Made by a program: the position numbers and the translations under genes
The notes under the pieces: model-generated
Told to the model about the DNA's origin: nothing
Seen by the model: only the letters and a program-made list of their open reading frames with translations
The model's database searches: none
Shown here: piece by piece, positions 56,101 through 64,000 of the stretch
Layout: each line of letters starts with the position of its first letter
How positions within the stretch are numbered: the first letter of the stretch is position 1
Origin: Flavobacteriales bacterium
GTDB lineage: Bacteria > Bacteroidota > Bacteroidia > Flavobacteriales > CAJXXR01
Reading direction: 5' to 3'
Assembly: GCA_025210805.1 (NCBI GenBank)
Contig: JAOAQX010000006.1
Span: 177,277 to 241,276, forward strand
DNA length: 64,000 nucleotides

Positions 56101-56244
56101 TTTATTAGTAAAGGTTATTGCTAATATTTTTTGATAAACTGTGATGGGCTGATCTGGTGAAAGACAAATTTTTAGATAGTTTTTGACCAAGGTATAAGTC
56201 TTCCCAGAGCCCGCCGAGGCATCGTGTATGATTATTCTTCCCAT
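53140..56244 (-). CDS. addA: AddA-like UvrD-family helicase-nuclease
   Basis: A 1034-residue SF1 helicase. Walker A is DASAGSGKTYTLV (8-20), followed by ILAITFTNKAAKEM, Walker B FIDEFQDTS, QSIYRFRGGD and motif VI YVACTRAKTELYLL. The C-terminal RecB-type nuclease carries LLDYKTGKPKVEHE. It unwinds and trims broken DNA ends for RecA loading. It is the first gene of the addA-addB pair. This is a housekeeping repair complex, not evidence for a defence island. Confidence 0.92.
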   Translation of the reverse strand: MGRIIIHDASAGSGKTYTLVKNYLKICLSPDQPITVYQKILAITFTNKAAKEMQDRIVETLGDFLSQGTENTLFVEFAQYFGYSKEQLHQRCFQLQQSILHNYSNFAVSTIDKFMLKIIRSIRFEVGLKSSFEILADYQEWFDYSINELIEQINENKGFDEYIQQFISELLQDGKSWNLKYQLGEIAGNLVREEYRKKYQYLFDIQSFDELKSIRKNLDKEQKEIEAALDTIQSGFVEVLRTNEVAWTDFQRNAKCVKVILGTPGDWKKKIAEGAFKTFLKRLEDKVFFSKKNLAIFEQAQGQMASFFDEYAENIRRLLLHLIHLQKLISQLRNIELEYLLLKYMEDYLSQESLLPLSYLNTILENFVKTSDIPMMLLKMGEYYEYVFIDEFQDTSNAQWDNLFPLLENILSKGYQVELIGDAKQSIYRFRGGDVGILLGLKKERNQGAFQVEDAPLLDTNWRSDEVIVDFNNQLFAKMVSQEFPQESWKEIYQQAEQKIHYKNRQGFVEITHASVETEEINETNAQKILSIIEDNLSRGFSYGDISILFRKNKDIQAISELLLAQEIPFVDSESLLVFSDSQVQLLFKILQYLSGNQNPILVEQILYNLYHIKHHDGYGAWFVQHQNLTLDKQFEALGFPFPTHAETSYTELIEKLILDLGLQNNLYLMQFLENAFQEKKYGRLNLADFVKTGLKMEEKWKIDLENKGNAIVLQTIHKSKGLEYPVVIIPFMNSWTASTAKNKHWYPSNIHEEIPEIYTNYSKKILETFPKEMIKEFAQVSAQQKAEDFSDSTNLFYVACTRAKTELYLLNFYTNRTQETDLPQRLLNHFPFSEIENPVVIFGEKHHKKVPEKKANEGETKEINSALNASWSEQILIAEKIGEMPDHFTRFDAQETGNALHDILASIEHRNEVDHALRNYFAHRWVPENIQEEWYAKIKKLLELPEMDAFFDPKNIVYNERDWLDSQGALFRPDRLVKRPNGDYLLLDYKTGKPKVEHEHQVEKYRAILEKSGLRITKSCLIYIEKLVIKTVG

Positions 56245-56493
56245 TGATTGAATTTAAGCTTTTGCAAATTACACTAATCAGTGCAAAATATACGTCAGGG
56301 ATTTTAAAAAGTGGCTTTTATAGCATTTATGGTCTTCATTTAATCATAGACATAACGCCGATACATTACTAATGTTTAATTATGAACTGAGTAAATAAAA
56401 AACAACAGAAATGGCATTGTGTAATATTCTAGTCTTCTGATAAGAAAATTTCACTCAAAAAAGCATCATATCTCAAATAGAACGAATATTCCC

Positions 56494-56501
56494 TAAATTT
56501 G
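56494..56501 (+). promoter_or_regulatory. Promoter -7 element of the ribD operon (TAAATTTG)
   Basis: TAnnTTTG match only 5 bases before the ATG at 56507. If used, transcription begins at or near the start codon, so the mRNA may be leaderless. Confidence 0.45.
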
Positions 56502-56506
56502 CTTTT

Positions 56507-57529
56507 ATGCAAGAAGCGGAAAATGAAAAATGGATGCAAAGATGCTTAGCATTAGCATCAAAAGGGATTTATGGAGTACAATCAAACCCCATGGTGGGTT
56601 CAGTGGTGGTCCATGAAGGAACTATTTTGGGTGAAGGATACCATGCTCAGTATGGCGAAGCTCATGCAGAAGTCAATGCGATTAAAGCAGTTGTAAAAAA
56701 AGAGCTTCTTCCTGAGAGTATATTGTATGTAAGCTTAGAACCCTGTGCACATTTTGGGAAAACACCTCCTTGTTCAGATCTTATTATTCGCTACAAAATT
56801 CCTAAAGTAGTCATTGCTACAATTGATCCTTTCTCTGAAGTAGCAGGAAAAGGGATCGAAAAACTCCGAAAAGCAGGAGTTGAAGTTGTTTTGGGGGTAT
56901 TGCAAGAGGAAGCCCGATTTCAAAACCGAAGGTTTTTTATGTTTCACAAGGAAAATAGACCTTATATTATCCTTAAATGGGCAGCAACAGAGGATGGATT
57001 TATTGATTACCAAAGAACAGAAAATCAAAAAGGAAGTCTTCCCATTTCTCAAGCAGAAAGTGCTTATATCAACCACCAATGGAGAGCAATGGAAGATGCC
57101 ATTGCTGTGGGAACAAAAACTGTAGAAACAGACAATCCTTCTTTAACCACCAGAAAGTTTTTTGGGACACATCCTACCAGAATTGTTTTAGATGCTCATG
57201 AGAAATTGAACAAAGATTATCAAGTTTTTGATCAGCAAGCAGAAACCCTTTGGATTACCGAACCAAAAAGCACGAGCTTCTTTCGAAATTTTTATCAAAA
57301 ATTGATTGCCGAAAATATTCAATCTGTGGTAATAGAAGGAGGGGCAAAAACCCATCAATTTTTTATTGATGCTGGAGCTTGGGATGAAATTAGAATCATT
57401 CAGTCCAATAAAAAAATTGGGAAAGGATTACCACAAGCACAAATTGGACAAGATCATCCTGTTTTTTTTAGAAAAAAATACCTTAACGATACCATTATTG
57501 GAATCAAAAACAAGAACCTAAACCTCTAA
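56507..57529 (+). CDS. ribD: Riboflavin biosynthesis deaminase/reductase
   Basis: A bifunctional enzyme of 340 residues. The N-terminal deaminase has zinc ligands in HAEVNAIKA and EPCAHFGKTPPCSDLI, and removes the amino group of the pyrimidine intermediate. The C-terminal reductase (from about 145, ILKWAATEDGF, then VIEGGAKTHQFFI) reduces the ribose with NADPH. The length is normal. The N-terminal ENEKWMQRCLALA matches family starts, so the ATG at 56507 is right. No FMN riboswitch is seen. It is the first gene of a packed operon with yigZ, an M42 peptidase and a redoxin. Confidence 0.95.
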   Translation: MQEAENEKWMQRCLALASKGIYGVQSNPMVGSVVVHEGTILGEGYHAQYGEAHAEVNAIKAVVKKELLPESILYVSLEPCAHFGKTPPCSDLIIRYKIPKVVIATIDPFSEVAGKGIEKLRKAGVEVVLGVLQEEARFQNRRFFMFHKENRPYIILKWAATEDGFIDYQRTENQKGSLPISQAESAYINHQWRAMEDAIAVGTKTVETDNPSLTTRKFFGTHPTRIVLDAHEKLNKDYQVFDQQAETLWITEPKSTSFFRNFYQKLIAENIQSVVIEGGAKTHQFFIDAGAWDEIRIIQSNKKIGKGLPQAQIGQDHPVFFRKKYLNDTIIGIKNKNLNL

Positions 57530-58141
57530 ATGGAAAGAGATTTTTACTATACCATTGAGCAAAGTGCCGAAGGATTTCTTAAAGAAAAAGCAAGCAAATT
57601 TTTCGCTTATGCCTTCCCCACAAAAAATGAAGAAGCCGTTAAAGATGCCTTGGAAATTTTACGAAAAAAGCATTATGATGCCCGTCATCACTGCTATGCT
57701 TATAGACTGGGGCAATACGGAGAAATTACTAGAGCCAATGATGATGGAGAACCTTCAAACTCGGCAGGAAAACCAATTTTGGGACAGCTTCAAGCTTTTG
57801 ATGTAACCAATTGTTTGATTGTAGTAGTACGATACTTTGGAGGAACAAAATTAGGTGTAGGAGGCCTCATTCAAGCCTATAAAGAAAGTGCTAAAGAAGC
57901 TTTGGAAAACGCCGAAATACTCAAAAAAACCATTGACAAACAATTTACAGTTCATTTTGGATACAACGAAATGAATACCGTTATGCGTATTCTGAAAAAT
58001 ATTCCTGCCACAGATATTGTGCAAAATTTTCAAGAAAATTGTATTATTACTTTTTCTATTAGAGAAGGAGAAGCAGATTCGGCTGTTGCCAAATTTTCGA
58101 ACCTAAAAAACATAGAAATACAACCTATAAAAACCCCATAG
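57530..58141 (+). CDS. YigZ/IMPACT family protein
   Basis: A 203-residue protein with the UPF0029/IMPACT N-terminal domain (SKFFAYAFPTKNEE, then RHHCYAYRLG and NDDGEPSNSAGKPIL, and YFGGTKLGVGGLI) and a DUF1949-type ferredoxin-like C-terminal half. Relatives bind ribosomes or nucleic acids, and their exact role is unclear. The ATG follows the ribD TAA directly with no base between them, so translation is likely coupled. Confidence 0.9.
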   Translation: MERDFYYTIEQSAEGFLKEKASKFFAYAFPTKNEEAVKDALEILRKKHYDARHHCYAYRLGQYGEITRANDDGEPSNSAGKPILGQLQAFDVTNCLIVVVRYFGGTKLGVGGLIQAYKESAKEALENAEILKKTIDKQFTVHFGYNEMNTVMRILKNIPATDIVQNFQENCIITFSIREGEADSAVAKFSNLKNIEIQPIKTP

Positions 58142-59062
58142 ATGAATTTGGATTTATTACAAAAACTACAAGAAATATATGCCCCAGCTGGAGAGGAAGA
58201 GCAGTTGAAAGACTACCTACTTAGCTATATCAAAAAAAACAAAAAAGACTGGAAAGTACAGCCCGAAGTATTTCATGGAAAAGAATTTCAAAACTGTATT
58301 GTTCTTGTTTTTGGGAAACCCACAACGGCTATTTTTGCCCACATGGATTCCATCGGTTATACCGTAAAGTACCAAAACGAATTAATTAAACTTGGAGGAA
58401 CTTGTCAGATAGACGGTATAGACCTTTTTGGGTACGATAGTCAAGGGAAAATAGAGGGAAAACTCAAAGTAGAAAAAAGAACCAATAAATTGAGCATCGA
58501 TTTTCCAAGAACCATAGAACCAGGAACAAATTTGGTCTATCAATCAAACTGGAAAGAAACCAAAAACTATGTTCGAAACTGCTATATGGATAATCGTTTG
58601 GGGGTTTGGAATGCTCTTGAAGTTGCCAAAACCTTGAAAAATGGTGCGCTCGTTTTCTCATGCTGGGAAGAAACAGGTGGTGGATCTATCGGATATTTGG
58701 CTAAATTTTTATATGAAAAATACCAAGTTCAACAAGCTCTTATTTCTGATATTACTTGGGTTACCGAAGGCGTAAAAGCCGGAGAAGGTTGTGTGATTTC
58801 TCAAAGAGATAGCGGAATTCCACGTCGTTCTTATATCAAAAGAATCATGCAAATAGCTGATGAAAACGGTATTGCTTTCCAGCGAGAAGTGGAAGGCGCA
58901 GGTGGTTCTGATGGGAATCAACTACAAAAATCCGATTTTCCTTTCGATTGGTGTTTTGTGGGTGCTCCTGAACAAAATGTTCATACCCCAAAAGAAAAAG
59001 TACACAAGGAAGACATCAAATCGATGGTTAAACTCTATAAATGTCTCATGAAAAATCTCTAA
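58142..59062 (+). CDS. M42-family metallopeptidase-like protein
   Basis: A 306-residue protein of the M42/M20 di-zinc fold. The expected metal ligands are seen in order: FAHMDSIG (histidine, aspartate), CYMDNRLGVWNAL (bridging aspartate), SCWEETGGGS (catalytic and ligand glutamates), LISDITWV and NVHTPKEK (histidine). Members are aminopeptidases that need metal and attack small peptides, but this one may have another substrate. The ATG abuts the yigZ TAG exactly, so the genes are co-translated. It is followed by a redoxin 3 bases later. Confidence 0.85.
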   Translation: MNLDLLQKLQEIYAPAGEEEQLKDYLLSYIKKNKKDWKVQPEVFHGKEFQNCIVLVFGKPTTAIFAHMDSIGYTVKYQNELIKLGGTCQIDGIDLFGYDSQGKIEGKLKVEKRTNKLSIDFPRTIEPGTNLVYQSNWKETKNYVRNCYMDNRLGVWNALEVAKTLKNGALVFSCWEETGGGSIGYLAKFLYEKYQVQQALISDITWVTEGVKAGEGCVISQRDSGIPRRSYIKRIMQIADENGIAFQREVEGAGGSDGNQLQKSDFPFDWCFVGAPEQNVHTPKEKVHKEDIKSMVKLYKCLMKNL

Positions 59063-59065
59063 AAA

Positions 59066-59623
59066 ATGGCTCTTTTACCTTCTAATATGATGCCGCTTGG
59101 TACGCAGGCACCACATTTTGCACTAACAGAAGTACGTACCGAATCTATTATTGACCTCAACTATCTTGCTATAGAAAATGGTCTCGTTGTGATGTTTATC
59201 TGCAATCACTGTCCTTATGTGGTTCATGTGGCAGATACTTTAGTAAATATCGCAAGGGAGTTTGCAGATAAAGGAATCACCTTTGTGGCAATCAATTCTA
59301 ATGATGCTGAGACATACCCCGAAGATTCCCCAGAAAAGATGGTGGAATTTGCAAATAATAACGAATTCCCTTTTCCTTATTGTTTTGACGAAAATCAGGA
59401 AATTGCAAAAGCTTACGATGCGGCTTGCACCCCAGATATTTACTTTTTTAACGAAGATAAAAAATTGATATACAGAGGTCAAATAGATGATTCTCGTCCT
59501 GGAAACGAAGCTCCAAAAGACGGAAAAGATTTACGAGAAGCACTCGATAGGCATATCAATGGTGAGAACCAAAAAAATGAGCAAAAGCCTAGTACTGGTT
59601 GTAGTATAAAGTGGAAAAACTAA
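59066..59623 (+). CDS. Thioredoxin-fold redoxin protein
   Basis: A 185-residue peroxiredoxin/TlpA-like protein without a signal peptide. It has LGTQAPHFALTEV, a CxxC pair in FICNHCPYVVHV (about 46-49), and a C-terminal PSTGCSIKWK typical of this family, where the last cysteine may be a resolving residue. It could be a thiol peroxidase or disulfide reductase. It is the last gene of the ribD operon; the terminator lies about 125 bases further. Confidence 0.88.
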   Translation: MALLPSNMMPLGTQAPHFALTEVRTESIIDLNYLAIENGLVVMFICNHCPYVVHVADTLVNIAREFADKGITFVAINSNDAETYPEDSPEKMVEFANNNEFPFPYCFDENQEIAKAYDAACTPDIYFFNEDKKLIYRGQIDDSRPGNEAPKDGKDLREALDRHINGENQKNEQKPSTGCSIKWKN

Positions 59624-59937
59624 ATAATAAACGATGTTTTCTTTCACTTGGTCGAAAACAAAGTTCAGTTATAAAAGTCTGAGCTTACATTTGAACCATA
59701 TTATTTACACCCAATCTATTTTATATTTATTATTAACACCTATTTAAAAAGAAGGCTTGAACTGAGTTCAAGCCTTCTTTTTTTTGGTTCATATTTCTAT
59801 ATTCATACGATCTCTAATGGTATACGGATCATTAATCCACTTAACCACTGTTTTTTAACCCAATCTATAGATTTCTAAATATCAATTGTAAACTGAGTGA
59901 GATAAGTGGTCATATCTTAATGTATCCCTTCAAACAA
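59624..59937. other. Intergenic stretch with one terminator
   Basis: Only the terminator at 59749-59785 is recognised. The rest is AT-rich and has no reading frame of note. Confidence 0.5.
59749..59785 (+). terminator. Terminator of the ribD operon
   Basis: A perfect 13-bp stem AAGAAGGCTTGAA/TTCAAGCCTTCTT (59749-59761 with 59767-59779), followed by T residues. Confidence 0.9.
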
Positions 59938-61509
59938 CTACCGCACTTTCTTTAAAATAGCAATATAAAATCTTTTGTTTTTAGAGAGATTTTGGAAAAG
60001 CATTTGGTATTTGTCATTATTTTGAAAATACTGTATTGGAATTCCTTTATGTTCTTTGTTATTTGGACGATGTGTATAATGTGAGTCCCACACAAAAATG
60101 GTTCCCACTGGGAGTTCATCCATCTTTTGGGGTGTGTACATCCCTGAAATATAATGATCTTTTCTTTCTTGTGCCGTACTTCCATTAAAATACATAAACA
60201 TATTATGATTGGAGAAAATCGGTTTTTCTTTTGCCAGTTTGTTTCGCTCAAAAAACTTTACGGCTTTTTGTACGCTAATCTCTTCTTCATTCAATTTATA
60301 GGGCTTTTCTTGCTGAATGGTATGTCCGATAATGAGAATAGCAACAACCCAACTGAGTTTTTTTAGATCCATAATCCCTAGATGACTCACTATTAAAATG
60401 AGCCCCATCCCGATAAAGAACATCGCCATTTTACTATTATCAACTACATCTGTAAATGCCACATGATTATACTCGTAACTAAGCATTGTTACTACCAATA
60501 AACCATAGATTCCTAAAATAATGAGACTGATTTTTGGGTTTATTTTCTCGGCAAGATATTGATATCCCAATGCTCCAAAAACACCAATGATGGGAGCAAA
60601 AAGGACAATTTGACGCAAGTTTGCACTTAGTTTAAATAAGGTAAAAGCAGGCTCTGTCACCAAGCACATAAAAATAAAAACAGGTACCAAAGCAATATAA
60701 AGAATATGATATTTTTCAAAAAATGATTTGATTCCTTCTTTTGCGTACACAAACCCTAAAAAACCAAGGAGAAAAAGAGCTGTTGAAATAACTCCTACAC
60801 TTGGTGTAAACATTTTCCAGAGATGGAAAAATCCGAATTCTTTATAATGATCCAATCCACCACCTGTAAGCTGATCCCAAAGAAACAAAGGGTTCCCACT
60901 GTGCAACCATCCAAAAAAATTGAGCAATAAAGGAGCGATAAAAAAACCAATTATTGGTAACCATTGCTTCCTTATGATAAACATAAGCCCAATAAAACCA
61001 GATGCCAATACCATTTCTTGACGCAGAGTAAACAAATAACCTGCTAACAAAGCCACTGCCCAATATTTTTTCTTTACATAAGCTAATACAATAATGGACA
61101 AAACCAGCCCTGTTATTATCTCCGAATAATTTCTAAAGGCAATCTGATACAGCATTGGAATGAATGCAGTAATCACCATTCCTAACGTCCTATAGGGGAT
61201 TTTAAAATGTTCTATTATTTTTCCTGAAATAAAAGCTGTAGCAGAAGCAAAAAGAATATTGGTCCATAAAACAGCTTTTGCACCAAATAAGGCAGGAATA
61301 ATATAAGCAATCTTAAATCCTGGTTTCGACCAAGTGGAAAGAATAGAAGAAGGTTCTACCCAAAACTGTTGCATATTTAGAAAATGAGCCGCCTCATCAT
61401 GCTGATAATATCCTTTTGAATAGGTGCTAAAAACATAATAAACAAGTGCTATAATGGCAGCAACACCAAGATAGAATTTCTCTTTTTGAACAAAACTTTT
61501 GAAAGACAT
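59938..61509 (-). CDS. GT-C-type polytopic membrane protein, possible glycosyltransferase
   Basis: From the ATG at 61509 the protein has 523 residues, with about ten to twelve membrane segments. A first periplasmic loop carries YYQHDEAAHFLNMQQF, with the acidic pair (DE) placed as in GT-C lipid-linked sugar transferases. The C-terminal about 120 residues are soluble (KFFERNKLAKEKPIFSNHN, then VFVWDSHYTHRPNN-like text). The family is not certain, and no polysaccharide gene cluster surrounds it. The longer TTG-started frame (61623) adds a polar head with no support. Confidence 0.65.
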   Translation of the reverse strand: MSFKSFVQKEKFYLGVAAIIALVYYVFSTYSKGYYQHDEAAHFLNMQQFWVEPSSILSTWSKPGFKIAYIIPALFGAKAVLWTNILFASATAFISGKIIEHFKIPYRTLGMVITAFIPMLYQIAFRNYSEIITGLVLSIIVLAYVKKKYWAVALLAGYLFTLRQEMVLASGFIGLMFIIRKQWLPIIGFFIAPLLLNFFGWLHSGNPLFLWDQLTGGGLDHYKEFGFFHLWKMFTPSVGVISTALFLLGFLGFVYAKEGIKSFFEKYHILYIALVPVFIFMCLVTEPAFTLFKLSANLRQIVLFAPIIGVFGALGYQYLAEKINPKISLIILGIYGLLVVTMLSYEYNHVAFTDVVDNSKMAMFFIGMGLILIVSHLGIMDLKKLSWVVAILIIGHTIQQEKPYKLNEEEISVQKAVKFFERNKLAKEKPIFSNHNMFMYFNGSTAQERKDHYISGMYTPQKMDELPVGTIFVWDSHYTHRPNNKEHKGIPIQYFQNNDKYQMLFQNLSKNKRFYIAILKKVR

Positions 61510-61623
61510 AAATATTGATCTAGTTTTTAAAAAGGTCAATTTACTATTTATTTTGAAATATTCTATCCTCTTTTTTAAGGATAAATACTCAAAATTCTGG
61601 ATGACTAAATGATGTGAATTCAA

Positions 61624-61660
61624 ACTAAAAAACCGCTATAAGCTAACTTATAACGGTTTT
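61624..61660 (-). terminator. Terminator of the Fn3/GEVED gene
   Basis: A stem AAAACCG-TATAAG/CTTATA-CGGTTTT (61629-61642 with 61647-61660, one mismatch) with T residues on the minus strand after it. Confidence 0.75.
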
Positions 61661-61684
61661 TCCATCTAAAAACAAAAATGAGTA

Positions 61685-63970
61685 TTACATCTTTACAAAT
61701 CGAGTTTGTTGTTCTCCTCGACCATCAGAAGTAATTAATATATAGTTTCCGTTTGGAAGGTCATTAATTGAGATTTTTCTCGCAAAAGCACCTTGTTTTA
61801 CTACTCTACCTGATAGATCATGTATTCTATATGATTGAGCATTTACAGACTCTATATTTAACAGATCCTGTGCTGGATTCGGATATACATTAATATCCAA
61901 CTCAGAATCGGTAAGTTCTTCTCCTAAATCATAACCAGGACCAGCATATTTACCTTCCAATCCTTCTTTCTTAGAAATGTTGATTGTGTAATCTTCAGTC
62001 TCTCCCCATGTATAATTTCCACAAGGGTTTGGATAAGATCCATATTTCATTACCACACGCATTCTGGTATTTCCTTCCAATGCGTTATTTGGAACAGTAA
62101 ATGAATAAGAATAATTATTCCCGTTATAAGTTACTCCCTGAACTACTTTTTCATTGTTCTCAAAAGTTCCATTTTGGTTATAATCAATCCACACTCTCCA
62201 TCTTTCTGAATAATTGCTATAAGCAAATCCTGCACTTAAAGTTAGTGTTACCGTTTCTCCATTAGTTACTTGAGCAATTTGAGAAGTAAAATCTCCATAA
62301 CCATTATCAGAACTTGTCGCATTTGAAATTGATTTAATTCCTACAAAGTCAATGTATTCATAGTTTTGATAATTTCCTTTTGAGTCACAATAAGGAATAG
62401 AAAGTGTCGTAAACGATTCAAGAGTTGAAGCTAATGAGTTATTTCCACTCAAATCCTTAGCAATTACATATACTTGATAATTTGTTACAGCAGACAATCC
62501 TGTTAAAGTATAATTAGTATTGTTTGTTGTTCCTAATAAATTATGATTATGGTCGTAAATTTCATAAGATACTACTCCCGAATTATCTGTTGAGGCATCC
62601 CAGCTTAAATCAGCTTGATCAAAACTTATATTCGAAACAACTAAGTTTGCAGGAATCGTAGGAGCTTGTGTATCCTCTAGAATGGTTACGGTATAATCCT
62701 CTACTTCACCCCAAGTAAACGTTCCACATGATTGCGGATACGAACCATATTTCATAATCACTCTCATTCTTGTGGCTCCTGTCATTGCTGATGCAGGAAT
62801 GGTAAAGTTTACGGTTTTTATTGCTGCGTTATTAGTACTCGTTTGAACCATTCGCTCGTTGTTCTCAAAAGTTCCATTTTGGTTTAAGTCAATCCAAACA
62901 CGCCATTTTTCAGAATAAGAACCATAGGTAAATCCTGCACTTAACTGCATTGTTGAAGAACTTCCTTTATATAAATTGGTATTCATATTTGTGTAGTCTC
63001 CATAACCATTTGCTTCCTGCCCTGATACATTGTTTAAACTTCCTAATTTTACAAGATCAATAAACTCATAATTTTGGTAGTTTCCAGAAGCTGCACAATA
63101 GCTAATAGAATTTGCTAAAGTAGTAAAGGTTTCATCAGCGGTAAATCCAGACTGATTTCCTGCTCCATCTAAAGCTCTTACTTTTACTGTATAATTCGTT
63201 GTGGCATTTAAACCTGTAAAATTATAAGTTGTAGCATTTACAGTGGTAACCAAAGTTCCATCTAAATAAACTTCATATCCTGTAACTCCTGCATTATCTG
63301 TTGATGCAGACCAAGAAGCTGTTGCTGATGTCGCAGTGATCGATGAAATTGCCAAATTCGTTGGAATTGTTGGTGCTTGAGTGTCAAGAGTGGTAAAAGT
63401 TTCATCTGCTGTAAATGCCGATGAGTTTCCTGCACCATCTTTCGCTTTTACTTTTACTGTGTAGTTTGTAAAAGCATTCAATCCCGTAAAATTATAAGTC
63501 GTTCCATTTACCGTAGCTACTAAAGCTCCATCTAAATACACTTCATACCCCGTAACACCAATATTATCTGTAGAAGCATTCCATGAAGCAGTTGCTGTAG
63601 TCATCGTGATTGATGAAACAGTCAAGTTTGTTGGAATTGTTGGTGCCTCTGTATCTGGAGTAGTGAATGTTGCATCAGCGGTATATGCCGAATAATTTCC
63701 TGCCGCATCTTTCGCTCTTACTTTTACTGCATAAGCTGTTAAAGCAGAAAGTCCAGTTAAATTAAATGTCGTTCCTGATACCGTTCCGACTACTGTTCCT
63801 TTTAAAGACACTTCATACCCCGTAACACCAATATTATCTGTAGAAACATTCCATGAAGCAGTTGATGTAGTCATCGTGATTGATGAAACCGTCAAGTTCG
63901 TTGGAATTGTTGGCGCTTCTGAATCAGGAGTTGTAAAGTTATCAACAACTGAAGATGCCGAAAAAATTAC
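61685..63970 (-). CDS. Large T9SS-secreted surface protein with Fn3 and GEVED domains (5' end missing)
   Basis: Only the C-terminal part is present. Three Fn3 domains of 90 residues stand first (each with W-x-x-STDN-x-GVTGYEV and FTTLDTQAPTIPTNL-like linkers). A GEVED domain follows (YCAASGNYQNYEFI to WGEVEDYTV), another Fn3, and a second GEVED (WGETEDYTI). The protein ends with a T9SS type A sorting domain (VYPNPAQDLLNIES to TRFVKM). No enzyme domain is visible here. No ATG exists in the open frame, and an in-frame TGA lies at 63971-63973. A one-base change in the A6 run at 63961-63966 would join it to another Fn3-like frame running off the window, so the gene probably continues. Confidence 0.8.
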   Translation of the reverse strand, partial: VIFSASSVVDNFTTPDSEAPTIPTNLTVSSITMTTSTASWNVSTDNIGVTGYEVSLKGTVVGTVSGTTFNLTGLSALTAYAVKVRAKDAAGNYSAYTADATFTTPDTEAPTIPTNLTVSSITMTTATASWNASTDNIGVTGYEVYLDGALVATVNGTTYNFTGLNAFTNYTVKVKAKDGAGNSSAFTADETFTTLDTQAPTIPTNLAISSITATSATASWSASTDNAGVTGYEVYLDGTLVTTVNATTYNFTGLNATTNYTVKVRALDGAGNQSGFTADETFTTLANSISYCAASGNYQNYEFIDLVKLGSLNNVSGQEANGYGDYTNMNTNLYKGSSSTMQLSAGFTYGSYSEKWRVWIDLNQNGTFENNERMVQTSTNNAAIKTVNFTIPASAMTGATRMRVIMKYGSYPQSCGTFTWGEVEDYTVTILEDTQAPTIPANLVVSNISFDQADLSWDASTDNSGVVSYEIYDHNHNLLGTTNNTNYTLTGLSAVTNYQVYVIAKDLSGNNSLASTLESFTTLSIPYCDSKGNYQNYEYIDFVGIKSISNATSSDNGYGDFTSQIAQVTNGETVTLTLSAGFAYSNYSERWRVWIDYNQNGTFENNEKVVQGVTYNGNNYSYSFTVPNNALEGNTRMRVVMKYGSYPNPCGNYTWGETEDYTINISKKEGLEGKYAGPGYDLGEELTDSELDINVYPNPAQDLLNIESVNAQSYRIHDLSGRVVKQGAFARKISINDLPNGNYILITSDGRGEQQTRFVKM
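63110..63919. repeat. Three 270-bp tandem repeats encoding Fn3 domains
   Basis: The phrase CTTCATA(T/C)CC recurs at 63271, 63541 and 63811, exactly 270 bases apart. Long blocks between the two right-hand copies are nearly identical at DNA level. The repeats encode 90-residue Fn3 units of the surface protein. Borders are approximate. Confidence 0.85.
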
Positions 63971-64000
63971 TCAAGAAACTATCCCTAGTACAGTTAAAAA

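Noticed and set aside
50429..56244. Helicase-nuclease defence system
   Set aside because: The pair matches AddA/AddB, the usual recombination nuclease of Bacteroidetes. No defence genes adjoin it.
56245..56506. FMN riboswitch ahead of ribD
   Set aside because: No RFN-type conserved blocks are present in the 260 bases before ribD.
63110..63919. CRISPR-like array
   Set aside because: The repeat unit is 270 bp, in frame, and encodes Fn3 domains without spacers.

Overview
The window looks like a piece of a chromosome from a Bacteroidetes bacterium, most likely order Flavobacteriales. Supporting signs are low GC, TonB-dependent receptors of SusC/CarboxypepD_reg type, a SusD-like lipoprotein, type IX secretion (T9SS) C-terminal sorting domains, families largely confined to Bacteroidetes (DUF3078, DUF6495, DUF3667, Bacteroidetes-type AddAB), a split methionine synthase, little Shine-Dalgarno signal, and many promoters with the Bacteroidetes -7 element TAnnTTTG. 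There are no rRNA or tRNA genes, no insertion sequence, no prophage and no CRISPR array. The content is mostly housekeeping, with a few accessory loci.

Layout. 0-3 kb: a probable small structured RNA with its own terminator, an outer-membrane DUF3078 protein, DUF6495 and queA. 3.3-3.8 kb: a RelE/ParE-type toxin-antitoxin pair. 4.2-9.8 kb: glutaryl-CoA dehydrogenase, a DUF3667 membrane protein, the GTPases Era and Der, and a sirtuin. 9.9-17.4 kb: a T9SS-secreted M43 metalloprotease, an Nfu iron-sulfur carrier, an EamA transporter with an ArsC-like protein, a PpiD-like protein that seems to lack its parvulin domain, and a frameshifted lipoprotein gene. 17.5-22.3 kb: a metH(N)-metH(C)-metF operon read leftward behind a clear SAM-I riboswitch. 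22.4-24.8 kb: a MerR/B12-domain regulator divergent from sucC. 24.9-32.7 kb: a DUF1800/DUF1501 pair and an orphan SusC/SusD pair without carbohydrate enzymes. 33-42.4 kb: a surface/periplasmic protein, a SulP transporter with a universal stress protein, a degenerate GT51-like protein, a tail-specific protease and small proteins. 42.4-49.3 kb: pckA, rsmI, a TonB-dependent receptor and a secreted repeat-type protein. 49.5-56.2 kb: a WecD-like acetyltransferase and the AddB/AddA recombination nuclease. 56.5-59.6 kb: a tightly packed ribD-yigZ-M42 peptidase-redoxin operon. 59.9-64 kb: a GT-C-like membrane protein and the C-terminal part of a large Fn3/GEVED/T9SS surface protein that reaches the window edge.

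How the genes work together. MetH and MetF close the methionine/C1 cycle, with the SAM riboswitch sensing its product. SucC, PckA and GcdH belong to central carbon and amino-acid catabolism. SusC/SusD, the second TonB receptor and the T9SS proteins form the surface uptake and degradation machinery. Era, Der, RsmI and QueA serve ribosome and tRNA maturation. Many start codons had to be moved downstream because the longest reading frame begins with TTG, in several cases inside a TAnnTTTG promoter.

I did not find an unmistakable new multi-gene system. The best leads are the structured RNA near 228-357, the parvulin-less PpiD, the EF-hand and large insert inside the M43 protease, the SulP protein with a long unknown C-terminal region, and the GT51-like protein without its catalytic glutamate.
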